Source: Bimuria novae-zelandiae CBS 107.79
Taxonomy: Eukaryota > Ascomycota > Dothideomycetes > Pleosporales > Didymosphaeriaceae
NCBI GenBank assembly: GCA_010015655.1
Contig: ML976657.1
Span: 1,179,654-1,243,653, forward strand
Reading direction: 5' to 3'
Length of the DNA stretch: 64,000 bases
Under the pieces are notes generated by a model that was not told the DNA's origin, ran no database searches, and saw only the letters and a list, made by a program, of their open reading frames with translations. The translations under genes were made by a program, and so were the position numbers. Below are positions 22,427 through 33,089 of this stretch, piece after piece (position 1 is the first letter of the stretch; every line of letters begins with the position of its first letter).

Positions 22427-22856
22427 ATGCATCTGACCACTCCCTTTGTTATCCTCGCCCCAGTCATCACCATTGTCCACGCCGACTGCTACAGAAGCGG
22501 TCCCGGTTGGGCTCCTGACCAGGTGCAATGAAACATTAGCTGGAGATTACGCCCCCGAGGAAGTCAAATACAAATGTATCGATGCCGACAGTCCCAACAA
22601 GAAGCTAGAGTTCTGGATCAAAAACTATGCTACTGGGGGTAGGAAAGTTACAGAAGACAATTGTATCCTGTTTCTCAGCAACGAGATCAATGGCTGTGAC
22701 CAACACATCGGTGACAGCACCGTTGATGAGATCAACTACAGGTAAGCACCATGGCTACAACGTCGCTGCTGTAGAGAGAAGACTGAGAGCAATACAACTA
22801 ACCAATGTATGTATTTTAGGGCTGATCCCAACCCAGGCCGCTGTATCGAGATCTGA
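22427..22856 (+). pseudogene. Small secreted cysteine-containing protein, probably frameshifted
   Basis: From the ATG at 22427 the frame encodes a signal peptide (MHLTTPFVILAPVITIVHA) and the mature start DCYRSGPGWAPDQ, then a stop. In the next frame the protein continues without a gap: RCNETLAGDY, KYKCIDAD, EFWIKN, DNCILFLSNEINGC. A well-formed intron (22742-22819) then leads to ADPNPGRCIEI and a stop. The layout of spaced cysteines, an EI.GC block and a terminal ADPN.G.C resembles a family of small secreted fungal proteins, some of them effector-like or lectin-like (Y3-like). A one-base shift around 22500-22530 separates the halves. No intron of normal size explains it, so this is a broken gene or a sequence error. 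Confidence 0.65.
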
Positions 22857-23202
22857 AGAGGCAGTGCCTTCACATCGAGGATTGTCAGGGGAACGCGGGC
22901 GAGGAATCGATTCGAGTTGAGAGACAAGGCTTCCAGGCTTTCTTTTGTCATCCACATCGTCGTAAGCAGGCTATGTGATGTACAGCGGTTACAAAACATT
23001 GGTCACAGAACAGTCGTTAATTAGGTCATTTCCAGTTCCCATAACCCCTTCGTATGTTCAACCCAGCATTACCTCCCCGTGATATCAAATAAACCATACG
23101 CCATTCCATCACGGTCGCCTTAACCCAACCAACCCCATCCTCTCCCACATACGCGCCAGATCCAAGCCCTCATTCCCAGAGGCTAAGGAGTAAAAAGAGG
23201 AG
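22857..23202. other. Intergenic region between convergent genes
   Basis: Nothing recognisable beyond short open frames. It holds the 3' ends of the secreted-protein gene and the minus-strand Arg/Ser-rich gene. Confidence 0.6.
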
Positions 23203-23630
23203 CTAATACCTCACCCTCGACACACTCCTCCTCACATCCCCACCTCCCACAAAACTCCCACTAGTCCGATAATCCACCTCCTTCACCACGCTCCTGCTCC
23301 GCCGTCTCGGCTCCTCCACATACTCGATCGCCCTGACGCTGCTGCGGCGAGGCTCAACAACATACCTACCCCTCAAAATCAGCTTCATGCACGGACTCAA
23401 GAAGGCGACGTTCCCATTGCTACCAGGGGATGCGAAAGATGATGGCACTTGGGGACTTTGGGAAGAGGTAATGGGGGCACATACTCAGTAGATCTCCGAA
23501 AAGACGAGCGGCGGTCTCGCGGAATATTAACCCTTCCAGCTGTATGAGCAGAGTAATAAGAGCTGTGCCTCGGCGGATCGACGACGGAGTCGCGGTACGT
23601 GCGAGTGGGGCGCGTTGTGAGGAGGCACAT
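23203..23630 (-). CDS. Short Arg/Ser/Tyr-rich protein of unknown function (two exons)
   Basis: Exon 1 (23630-23485) and exon 2 (23365-23203) flank a 119-nt GTATGT...TAG intron and join in frame to give about 102 residues. The product starts MCLLTTRPTRTYRDS and continues through RRSTEYVVEPRR, SVRAIEYVEEPRRRSRS and a basic C-terminus DVRRSVSRVRY. The repeated EYV.EPRR motif occurs twice (about residues 49-56 and 64-71). No signal peptide or membrane segment is seen. Short, highly basic proteins with a MCLL start occur widely in filamentous ascomycetes, but no function is known to me. The clean splice and repeat pattern support it as a real gene. Confidence 0.65.
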
Positions 23631-24276
23631 CTTTCCCTCTTCCCTCTTCCCTAAAAACCCCTCTCTTCTTTTCTCTTCCTCGCAGCTTGGACTGCGATTG
23701 GTTTGGTGATACGTGGTTGTGGGTGCACGCAATTGGTTGTCGCGGTGTTAGGTAGTTGTGTTTTAGGAGGGACGATCGTGTGTAACAGGGCGAATGGGAC
23801 TTGCATAGAGGTTATAGACCGCAGGGGCTGGGAACATGTCACTGGTGGTGTTGTACGACCTTGGAAGGAAGTAAGGCGATGACGTAGGGCGCAGGCTAGA
23901 CCCCTGCGCGGTAGGCGGCTAGATCGGGTTAGTAGAGAGCCAAGTCTAACGTCGCGGGTGAAACCATGGATGAGCGTTGAACACGTGCGTGTTAGCATGT
24001 AGGTACGAAGGGCATCCTAGATTAACACCGTGGATAGAATACGAAAGAGACGGCATGCACCTTGTCACGTCAAATTGGGCAACGTGTTCCAGACCCGATT
24101 GACTTCAAGAGATTCACAAGCTTCTTAGACATTTGCAGCCACAATCGATCATAAAGACAACTCGATTTCCAGGCCCAGATCTCCTGGGCTTCAGGTTGAA
24201 AATTATCGTTGAGTGGTATCGCCTTTCTAGCAAGAAATTTATATCGCGATGCAAGAATGATGAGAGGTTCTTCCTT
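23631..24276. other. Intergenic region
   Basis: No supported gene. It holds the promoter of the Arg/Ser-rich gene and the 3' flank of the Atm1-type transporter. Confidence 0.6.
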
Positions 24277-26527
24277 CTACCCCCGCTGTTCCGGGTCCTT
24301 GATTTCATCTTCTACAACCTCTTTCTCATCACCACCAGCGAACAACGTCTCCTGCGCACTCCACAACTCCGAGTACAGCCCCGCGCGATCGATTAGTTGC
24401 TGGTGCGTCCCGCTTTCCGCCACGCTGCCCGCTTTAAGCACGATGATGACGTCCGAGTCGTAGATGGTGCGGAGGCGGTGCGCGACGAAGACGGAGGTGC
24501 GCTTCTTCTCTTTCAAGATGGAGTTAATATGGGAGAGGAGTGCTTGCTCGGTGTGTGTGTCTAGTGCCGAAGTCTGTGAAATTGATCAGTTAAGTTCTGC
24601 TGTCAAGAAAGAATGGCAAAAGGGTAAAGAAACGTACAGCTTCGTCGAAGAAAAGTAGCGGCGGATCTTTGAGGATGAGACGCGACACGGCGAGACGCTG
24701 TTTCTCGCCGCCTGAAATCATCATCCCGCGCTCGCCGACCATGGTCTGATACCCGTCTGGGAAGTTGCTGATGGTGTCGTGGACGTGAGCACGTCTCGCC
24801 GCTTCGACAACCTGCTCGTCTGTCGCATCCAAGTTTCCGTACTTGATGTTGTGCCCGATCGTGTCGTTGAACAGTGGTGTGTCCTGCGGCACGACACCAA
24901 TAGCTTTTCGTAGACTTTCTAAGCTCACGTCACGAATGTCCTGCCCATCAATGAGAATCCGCCCCTCCTGTACGTCATAGTATCTGAAGAGGAGGCGCAG
25001 GATGGTAGATTTGCCGCAACCGCTCGGGCCGACAATGGCGACCTTCTTCCCGGCAGGGATTGTGAGGTTCAAGTTCTTAAGGATGGGTCGGTCGGGGCGG
25101 TAACCAAACGTGACGTTTTCGAATTTTAGCTCGCCGGAACTGAGGAGAAGGGGCTTTGCGTTGGGCTTGTCCGTCACCTTGAGCTCCACCTTTTGCAGGT
25201 TGAAGAGGGTCTCCATGTCGAGAAGACTTTGCCGCAACTCACGGTAGACGGAACCGAGAAAGTTGAGAGGGACTGATAGTTGGAAGACGAGCTGGTTGAC
25301 CATGACTAGGTCTCCGACGGTGAGGTTTCCGGTGGCTACGCCGTCTGCTGCGAGATACATCATGGCGGTTAACGCGCTGGAGAAGATCAAGTTTTGACCA
25401 GAGTTAAGGAATGCGAGGGATGTTGCGACTTTGATGGATGCCCTTTCATAGTTCTGCAGTGCCTTGTCGTATTTCATAACTTCATACTTTTCGTTGTTGA
25501 AGTACTTGACGGCTTCGTAGTTGATCAAGGAGTCTACAGCGACAGTTGCAGCTTTGTTATCGGCCGCGTTCGCTTGCTTGCGGAACTTGGTTCGCCACGA
25601 GGTGGTTAAGATGGTGAAGGCAGTGTATGCGACCATTGTCGTGCCGGTGATGAGGGCGAACTTGGCGCCATATTGGTACGTCTAGCTGTATGAGCAGGAC
25701 GCTTTTGCAGGACGCAAGGTTACCCACCAGAATACCACAAACAAGGGAGATCTCCAAGGCAGTAGGCAAGACGTGGAAGACCATGGAGGTTAGCAAAAAG
25801 CTAATACCTTTCGTTCCACGGTCAATTGCGCGCGTCAAACCACCCGTTTGGCGTGACAGATGGAAACTCTGGTCTAGCCTTAGCAGATGCTCGTACACTC
25901 CACAGGCGACTGAGCGAATGGCCTTCTGAGCGACACTGGCAAACACGGCATTGCGCAACTCTTGGAACACGGTCGCTCCGATACGGGTGGCACCATCTGC
26001 ATCATTCAGTCACGAAGGCTTCGGCGTTTAGTGTCAATCTTACAGGCTACGATCATAGAGCCTGCCACTGTCCAGGCAGTGCCACCCACGGCAGCAAAGT
26101 CAATGTTCATGGAGTCCACTATGTTCTTAAAGTAGAAGGGCACCTGCACATTGAGCAGCTTCGCGCCCACCAAAAGCGCCACGCTCAATCCTACACGAAA
26201 CCTTGTACCCAGATTATCCTTGGGCCACAGGTAATGTGACATCTCCTTTATGATGGCCCAATCTGCCTTGCGCTGCTCCTTGTTAGATACTGTTTGCTCA
26301 GCCAAGAGGGTCGTCGGTTTCGTGGGCTGAGTTGCTTTCGTCTGTTGCACAGCGTCTTTGGAGCCAATCGAAGGGGCTTTCTGGGCAGCCGTTGGCCGCT
26401 GGCCGTGTACATCTTTTCTGTGTAGAGAACTGGAGGTGAAGACGCGTGCGGAAAGGTAGGCGTGCGGCGGGCGCACATGATGGAGGGCTGGCCGACAGGC
26501 GGCGCGGGCGAGAGGAGGAATCAGCAT
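24277..26527 (-). CDS. ATM1: Mitochondrial ABC half-transporter, Atm1-type (iron-sulfur export)
   Basis: Exons 26527-26044, 25996-25728, 25681-24638 and 24573-24277 join in phase to give about 697 residues, the normal size of Atm1. An Arg/Ser-rich N-terminus ([17 protein letters not shown]...) is a mitochondrial presequence. An ABC transmembrane domain follows (~110-400). The nucleotide-binding domain has Walker [10 protein letters not shown] (~469), signature ISGGEKQR (~573), Walker B LLFFDEA (~593) and an H-loop AHRL. Atm1 homodimers in the inner membrane export a glutathione-linked sulfur compound needed for cytosolic iron-sulfur assembly. The intron after DEA splits Walker B from TSALD. 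It shares a 254-bp promoter with the divergent AIM24-like gene. Confidence 0.95.
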
Positions 26528-26781
26528 GGCAACCTCATATGTTCAGTCGCGCACATGTTCAGTCGCGCACAGCTGGAGAAACAAAAGTAAGAAGCCCGAA
26601 TAGCTTCCTGAAGCTACAATCGGCGCAATGGTGTTTTGTAGGAAACTCGCGCATGTAAGAGCGGCGGCGGGACAACTGGAGCTCTGCATGGCGTCAGAGC
26701 TTGAGATGTTAGCGTGCTTGTACCGGTAGGGCTGAAGATGGCACCTCTCCGCGCCATCCAACTTTTGTGAAGCAGCAAACA
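26528..26781. promoter_or_regulatory. Bidirectional promoter between ATM1 and the AIM24-like gene
   Basis: Only 254 bp separate the two start codons. A perfect tandem duplication of the 16-mer ATGTTCAGTCGCGCAC lies at 26539-26554 and 26555-26570, beginning 11 bp upstream of the ATM1 ATG, so probably in its 5' leader. Both products are predicted to be mitochondrial, so common control is plausible but not shown. Confidence 0.6.
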
Positions 26782-28033
26782 ATGCCGCGTCCAGCTGCGA
26801 CTCCCTGGACGAGCCTCGCGCGCTGCACCGCGCAAAGGCATGCGCGGTGGGCGCCGGCTGTGAGACACATCAACATCACAGCGACGAATGCTTCGACCGA
26901 ACCTGTACTGGACCAGCAGGTCTCAGTGAGCCCGTCGGCAGCGCCAGCTCTCTCACCGGGTACATAAATACGCTAATTAGATATATACTATACTAACAAC
27001 ACCAGATGCGCGCTTCGAAGTCGTGGGGTCGCCGTTTTCGCTCCTTTCCGTCTCCCTCGCCGCCTCGCAGCAGCTCTATACCCGCCGCGGAACCCTCGTA
27101 GGCCTCAGCGGCAACTCTGAAAACACTCTTTCCACACTTTCCTTCCTCGAGCCCTTCCGACGAGCGCCTGTTGGCATTCCCTTTTTGTACCAAAAGATTT
27201 CATCCACGAGCCCCGTCACGGCTCTCATATCCACAAAAACGCCCATATCGTCGATAGTCACAGTACATCTCGATGGCAGACAAGACTGGATCATATTGCA
27301 ACGGCAGGCGCTATTGGCGTGGACAGGACAGACGTTGTCGCTAAAACCGCAATACAACGCGAAACTAGGCCTGGCGCATTGGGGCAACACATATATCACG
27401 GGGCGGGGACTTCTCGCCCTCGCCGGCAGCGGCCAGATCTACCAAGTGCAGCTCAAAGCAGGCGAGACATACGTCGCCCATCCAAGCAACGTAGTCGCCT
27501 ACGCCGCCTCAGCGACCCCACCGCTGCCCTTCCGCTTCAAGTCGTCAAACCTGCGCTTCCAGGTCCCAGATCTCGGTTTCGGATCTCTCGCACAGAACAT
27601 CCGGTTCTTCAGAGTAATGAGCGAGACCGCGACATGGAGGACCCTAGCCAGCGCCTATCACACGCTCAAGACGTGGCTACGGCGCTCCATCTGGGGCGAC
27701 AGGGTGAGCACAGCGCTTGCATTGATCGTAGGAACATGACTAACCAGCCATCTTCAGCTCTTCCTCCGCTTCGAGGGCCCGACCACCATGCTGATCCAGT
27801 CCCGCGCCTCCCGCATCAGCGACGTCCTCACGCTCAAAGACGTCAACGAAATCGCAGACAGCCCCCCTGGCGCCGTGCAGGACGCCGTGACCAAGAAGAT
27901 CCAGCAAGAAATCAAGGACATCGCCGACGCTAACAAAGCACCCCTCGCGTCGACGGACAACACGACGGTGCGCTACGCAACCGTTCGGTCCGGCAAGGCC
28001 GAGTTCGACAAATCGCTTCCCGACCCGAAATGA
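26782..28033 (+). CDS. AIM24: AIM24-family mitochondrial protein (three exons)
   Basis: Exons 26782-26959, 27006-27703 and 27758-28033 join in phase to about 383 residues. The N-terminus [29 protein letters not shown] is basic and lacks acids, as expected of a mitochondrial presequence. The body carries the AIM24 beta-sandwich pattern, with [21 protein letters not shown], repeated G-rich strands, and [18 protein letters not shown] near the middle. A C-terminal tail rich in charged residues follows. In yeast the family member is an inner-membrane protein affecting MICOS and respiratory growth. The first intron has a good branch site (TACTAAC) just before its AG. It is divergent from ATM1. Confidence 0.88.
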
Positions 28034-28208
28034 ACGAATATTCTATGTGAGTTCGGCATCGGTAAAAGCGGGCATCTTGTAGCATACCTGTACGCTATGT
28101 ACTCCTTTGTATACGAATACCACTATGCATTTTACTTCTTCCTCCTTCTCCTCCCTGAATGCGATCTCTCGCCTCCTTCCCCTGTCTCGTCATGTGATGC
28201 ACGTCTCC

Positions 28209-28814
28209 TCACCTATCCCGCCGCGCGCGTACATACCTCACCCCTATACACTGCGCTTTCTCTTGCGCACCTTCCTTAACCATAAGGCTGCTCACCAAGG
28301 CTTTTAGCCTTCGCACTTCGTTCATCAAAGCGACGACTTCCTTATTCAGACTGGCAAGATGGTGGCTGTGCACTGCGGTGCGTTCGAGCGCCGTGTGGAG
28401 GGATGTGGTGTGCCGTGGTCGATGGACATATAGAGGCTTGCGGATGGAGGCTTTAGGCATTTGTGTGTGCTTGGAAAGGATGGCTGGTGTAACATGAGAT
28501 ACGCCCTTTGGGCTTGAGGTCGTTTTACGTCGCTGCTGCGCAGGCGGTTGAGAGGGTTGTGCACCGCGTAGTAGACGTCGCGTGCGCGCCCCAGATGCGT
28601 CTGCAGCGCGTGGAGGCATCGCAATGTCGAGCCCAAGGTAAGGGGATGCGACTGGTGTAACTGTGGAAACGGTCATGATTGATGTGTTAGGTGGGGGCTG
28701 CTTTGCCTGGCTGCTTTGTCCCTCATCCCAGAGGAGACAAAGGGGAGATGGCAGGAACGTTTGGCGCTTCACTACCATGTAGTCTCTGGACGTCATTTGT
28801 TGAGGATGATACAT
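28209..28814 (-). CDS. Hypothetical basic protein with a C-terminal coiled coil
   Basis: The open frame encodes up to 201 residues. An internal Met at 28676 (MTVSTVTPVASPYLGLDIAMPP) is the more likely start, giving 155 residues. The middle is rich in Arg, Pro and Gln without structure. Residues near the C-terminus (SLNKEVVALMNEVRRLKALVSSLM) form a short leucine-heptad helix, so dimerisation is possible. No catalytic or membrane feature is visible, and I do not recognise the family. It lies tail to tail with the AIM24-like gene, only 175 bp away. Confidence 0.5.
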   Translation of the reverse strand: MYHPQQMTSRDYMVVKRQTFLPSPLCLLWDEGQSSQAKQPPPNTSIMTVSTVTPVASPYLGLDIAMPPRAADASGARTRRLLRGAQPSQPPAQQRRKTTSSPKGVSHVTPAILSKHTQMPKASIRKPLYVHRPRHTTSLHTALERTAVHSHHLASLNKEVVALMNEVRRLKALVSSLMVKEGAQEKAQCIGVRYVRARRDR

Positions 28815-29631
28815 CTCATTAGCTGTTATACTGTTGTCATTTTTAGGCTAATACAGTGCGTGAGAAGTTGAAGAGTTTGAAGTATGACCCCGACATGCGG
28901 TGTAGGTTGCTCCTGCCACAACCGCGATCGTGACTTCCAAAAGTGAATATGCTCCTCCCCAGTCATCTTCAGTCAGGAAGGAACGAAGCGGGCCCAGTGA
29001 TTCGGAAAGTCACCCTTTCAATGCTATCAGCTTCTAGATATGGTGAATTACCATTATCATCCGTTTCTAAAGTTCGCTGTATAGAATAATTTCTATTGCA
29101 AAAGCTGGCTAAATCTATGCAGAGAGCTATATCTATATCATTATATCCCGCTTTCACAGTCTCTTGCTTCTGGTTCGCAGACAGCCTATAGCATCTACGC
29201 ATTTTAATGTTCAATAGGCTTCACATCCCGTCACTTCGACTCTTAGCATACGCCAACAGCTTGTTCTTTCTCGTTTTCTGACCTCTACCTTCACTAGATA
29301 TCTCTAAAAGTTACAATACGATTTTGAAGCTGAAATAGTCTGAGTCGACAGATTGTCTCGCATTGTACTGAAGTTGCTTGCAAAACATTTGTCCGCAACA
29401 ACACTAAAACAATCCCGATTGTGTGTAGCAAGCGCCTCGAACACCATCCACACCCTCATGCGTGCTATAAATGTCCAACAAAAGGGCGACATTCCCCAGC
29501 CTGCTCTGCGATTTTCAACTCTCTGATCGCATTTTTCTAGAAAGGAGCGCACACCAAACCGTCACTGCACCAACTTTTCCACGAAGACCAACAGGACTTC
29601 TTCCCATACCAGAACCCCTACCCTCACAACG
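28815..29631. other. Intergenic region
   Basis: No supported gene; somewhat AT-rich. Open frames here are short and lack family features. It probably holds promoters for the two flanking hypothetical genes. Confidence 0.6.
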
Positions 29632-30726
29632 ATGTGCCACGCCCTCCTCCACACCTGCCGCCACTGCACCTGGCTCCTCACCATCACCTACCCGCGCTGC
29701 TCGCACGCCAAAGCCTACGCCATCGACCCGCCCGCCTGCCCCTACCGCATGAAGCGGCGCTACAAATCCGCCGGCCTGTGCGCAGCGTGCAAGTCCAACG
29801 CCAGCCCCTGGCCCAGCGGCGCGCACCAGGAGCACAGAAAGGGGAGCCTGAGCGTTACGCCGTGCGAGGTTCTCGTGAAGTTCCGGGACACCGAGATTGG
29901 ACGTGTAGAGGAGGCGGATAGGGCGAGGACGCCGCCGGCGGGGACGCGCGGGAGTGTTATAAGTAATAGATCAGGCATGGGGAGTAGAAATGAGGAAAGA
30001 AGGAATGGGAGTGTGGATGAGGAGATGGAGATAGGTACGGTGACGAGAAAAACACGAACGCGTGCGAAGAAGCGCGGCGCAAGGAAGACGCACACACTAG
30101 CCTCCTTCATCGAAGAAGACAGCGACGGCGACGTCTACATCGACAACGCGTCGCCCTCTACCTCCCTCTCTTCAGCCTCCTCCTTCACCTCGTCCTCCTC
30201 AGACGTCCCGCCGCGCAAGCCCAAATCGTCAACGCGCGCAAAACCGCTTCCCAAACCGCGCGGCCAGGCACAGACTCGCAAGCGCAGACGCAGTCCGGGT
30301 GTGCTCGAGAGGATCCAGAATGCTGATCGGAGTAAAGTTCCGGTTAAGAAAGGCAGGCGCGGCCGGCCGCCTAAGCAGAAGATGATCTGGCCGGACAGGA
30401 TTGATGCTGTGGCTTTTGACCAGGTAGCACAGGAGAGGAGTACAGGGAAGACGAAGTCGAGACCGGGCAGACCTGTTGTGGTTACGCCTGACGTGCAGGT
30501 TAGAGCATTCTCTCCAGTGTACTTGGAGCAGAGCGTTGTTGAGAGTAGCCGTGCTGCACAAAAACACAGACCAAGCTACCACAGCATAGGGGCGCCGTTC
30601 GTATTAGAGACCGCGAAGAAGCCTACTCGGAGTGACGCTGGTCCTGCCAGCGTCATAGACGAAGGTGACGACCTTGCGCGCATCATTGCGCGCGAAGCAT
30701 CGCGGCGGGATAAAAAATGGCGCTGA
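29632..30726 (+). CDS. Hypothetical AT-hook protein with an N-terminal Cys/His cluster
   Basis: A single-exon protein of 364 residues. The first ~55 residues hold a cluster of cysteines and histidines (MCHALLHTCRHC, then C and H pairs ending in CAACK), which could bind zinc. A long acidic/serine-rich region contains SFIEEDSDGDVY (~160-172) and a Ser-rich run (~175-190). A highly basic stretch then carries a classic AT-hook, KKGRRGRPPKQK (~243-254), and a second, weaker SRPGRP (~277). The arrangement suggests a nuclear DNA-binding or chromatin protein. The family is not recognised and there are no neighbours of related role. Confidence 0.65.
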   Translation: MCHALLHTCRHCTWLLTITYPRCSHAKAYAIDPPACPYRMKRRYKSAGLCAACKSNASPWPSGAHQEHRKGSLSVTPCEVLVKFRDTEIGRVEEADRARTPPAGTRGSVISNRSGMGSRNEERRNGSVDEEMEIGTVTRKTRTRAKKRGARKTHTLASFIEEDSDGDVYIDNASPSTSLSSASSFTSSSSDVPPRKPKSSTRAKPLPKPRGQAQTRKRRRSPGVLERIQNADRSKVPVKKGRRGRPPKQKMIWPDRIDAVAFDQVAQERSTGKTKSRPGRPVVVTPDVQVRAFSPVYLEQSVVESSRAAQKHRPSYHSIGAPFVLETAKKPTRSDAGPASVIDEGDDLARIIAREASRRDKKWR

Positions 30727-31105
30727 AGACCTCCTACCCTCCATCGCTCCTTCCCTCCCCACATCACTTCGTCGTGGTTAGTCCCACATCAAGCAGACAG
30801 ACAAATAAAAATAAAAATTCATAACAATGCATTACACAAAAACGCCTGTCCAAATCGATCCATCCAAAAGGGGTTCAAGCAACTCTATAGCCGGGGGGTA
30901 TACTCAAGTTGATCTCTCACAAAGACAGTCACATCCAAGCCCATGTCCGCGTCAATCGTTAGTCTGCCTGTTGTCCCGACTCCTATCCTACAGAAAGAAT
31001 AGTGCATAACATTATACCAGTCTTGTTCGTCGTAACGTACGTAGATCACATTCGTTCAATAGTGATAAAAATGCAAGTCGAAGAGAGAGGTCATGGTCAG
31101 GCTGC
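30727..31105. other. Intergenic region between convergent genes
   Basis: A 379-bp stretch holding two 3' flanks. AATAAAAATAAAAATTC near 30805 could serve as a polyadenylation signal. No gene seen. Confidence 0.55.
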
Positions 31106-33089
31106 CTAGGCTTCAGACGGCTTCTGTTCTCCGTTGTTGCTGAACATGGAGAAGCCGCCGAACCAGGAGCCGCGGTTTGCGGCTTTGCGGGCGCGCTGTT
31201 CTTCCTCGCTGTTCTGCACGAGGCGGAGGGGCCGCATCTGCTTGCCCGTCATGGTGCTGGTCATCTCGCGGCGTGGCGGGCTAGGCGTGTCGACGTGCGA
31301 GTTTTCAGATGTAGACTTCGCGTCAATGTCCCTATCGTCATCCTTGGGTGGCGCGCCGCTCGACGGGACCCTGGAAGACGGGTTGCTGTTACCAGTGCTG
31401 ATGGGTATGCCGAAGAACGAGTTACGCGGCGACACAAGGCCGGGCGATATCTGGCCAGGGCCAGCGGCCGGTGGAGGTGCACGGAACATGGTGGTGACGA
31501 TGCTCCCAGGAGGCGGCATCTCGGAAGTCGAGCGACGATGATAATTCTCGCTGCTCGCTGCTCTCGATGTGTTTGAGCGCTGCAAAGGGATCCTTGGAGC
31601 GGTGTCTGGGTCCTCGTTGAGGTTGTTGCGAACAGGGGCGGCGGCGTAGCTCATAGGACGCGGCTTGTTTCGCCCGCCACCCATGACTGACTTTGCACGC
31701 GAGAGGAAACCGCCTTCTGCTGGCTGTTCGTTCTCCTTTGGTGGAGGTGGCGGAGGAAGCTCCTTGTTCGTGTTCGGGGTAGCGCTCCCGGAGGTCTCGT
31801 CTTCGTCACCGCCAAGCACTGACTCGAAGCCCTGATGCTGGAGAAGACGACCAATGATCTTGTTGATGTACAAGGTCAAGGCCTTGTTCTGGTCCTTGAG
31901 ACTGTTGACTTCATGCTCCAGCTTGCGAACAACCTCGCCTCCCTCGCCTTCTGTGCCTTCCAGGTCTCCAAGCTCGTCAGCGAGGCTGTTCAACGGCCCG
32001 TTGCGGGAAGGAGCACGCTCAGAGTGCGAGGAAGAAGGACGCAGAAAGTCGCCGCGGCTCAAAGTGCCGTTGAGCGTCTTCTCTCCCAGCAGCAATTGGA
32101 AGCTCTCATTGTCTTCAATGAGACGGGCATTTGCCATGCGAATGTCGACCATCTGCTTCTCTAACTCACGCATGCGCCCGCCACCAGCGTTGTCCATCTC
32201 CATCATTTTGATCTGGAGCTCGGCCAGTTCGAGGCGCAAGTCTTCGATGATCTGGTCCTTCTGGTGGATGAGCTTGGAGTGATTGCGCGAGTCGCTCCGC
32301 TGGACGGTGGACGGGGGTGCGAACGAGTTGACGCTGTCGATATTCTGCGAGGAGCTGTTGCGCGAGGGGTTGTGGCGAAAGCTTGCTGTTTTGCATCAGT
32401 ATTAAAAGGGTTGCTTGGAATCGTGATAACGCACAAGTTCGCGACAGTTTTCCGTCTTCGCCGTCGCTGGTGTCGACGTTCTTCTTCGCCATGGTTTCTT
32501 TCAAGCGCTGGATCGTCTCTTGCAGTTCTTCGACGCGATTCTGCGCGTCTTCCTTTTCCTTCATAGCCTGCGCTCGCTCGGCTTCGTAGATGCCTTCCAG
32601 CTCGCGCTGCTGGCGTGTGAGCTTCTGCTTCTCGGCCTCGAGTGACTCAGCTTTCTCCTCCTCCTCGTGCGCGCGCTCCTCGAGCTTCGCCTGCTCTTTG
32701 AGCGCATCGTCCAGTCGCGAATTGAGCACGTCGATCTGCTTCTGGCGCTCCTCGGCCTCGGTCTCGGCCTTCTGCAGCCGCTCCTTGAGGTCCGCCAGGA
32801 AAGCCGCCTGCTCTTCCCGGGCGTCCTCGTCGTTGCCATCGGCGTGCGATGCGCTCATGCCGAGGGTTGAGGGCGTGCCAGGCTTTCTGACAGACGCGCG
32901 CGCAGAGACGGGCGAGCCGTTGACACCTGAGCGGACGGAGCGCGTCCTTGTAACGCCATTTGTGCCGTTGGCGTTCGGCGTGGATCCCCGGCGGGCAGCA
33001 CTGGCGGCGGGCGCAGTCGAGACCTTCGAAGCTTGGTCGCGCCCAGGAGTTCCAGGCGGGGCTGGCTTTCTCGCTGTCGCAGTAGACAT
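31106..33089 (-). CDS. Long coiled-coil protein, fungal M-protein-repeat type (two exons)
   Basis: Exon 1 (33089-32435) and exon 2 (32385-31106) join in phase to about 644 residues. A Ser/Thr/Ala-rich basic head (1-80) is followed by a long charged coiled coil (~88-215) with heptads such as LKERLQKAETEAEERQKQ. A linker NPSRNSSSQNIDSVNSF leads to a second coiled coil (~245-300) and a third short one (VRKLEHEVNSLKDQNKALTLYINKIIGRLL, split across ~345-380). The C-terminal third is Pro/Ser-rich and disordered, ending in WFGGFSMFSNN. Fungal proteins of this layout are often labelled M-protein repeat proteins. Their role is not settled; scaffolding or cytoskeletal function is a guess from the coiled coils. 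Confidence 0.8.
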
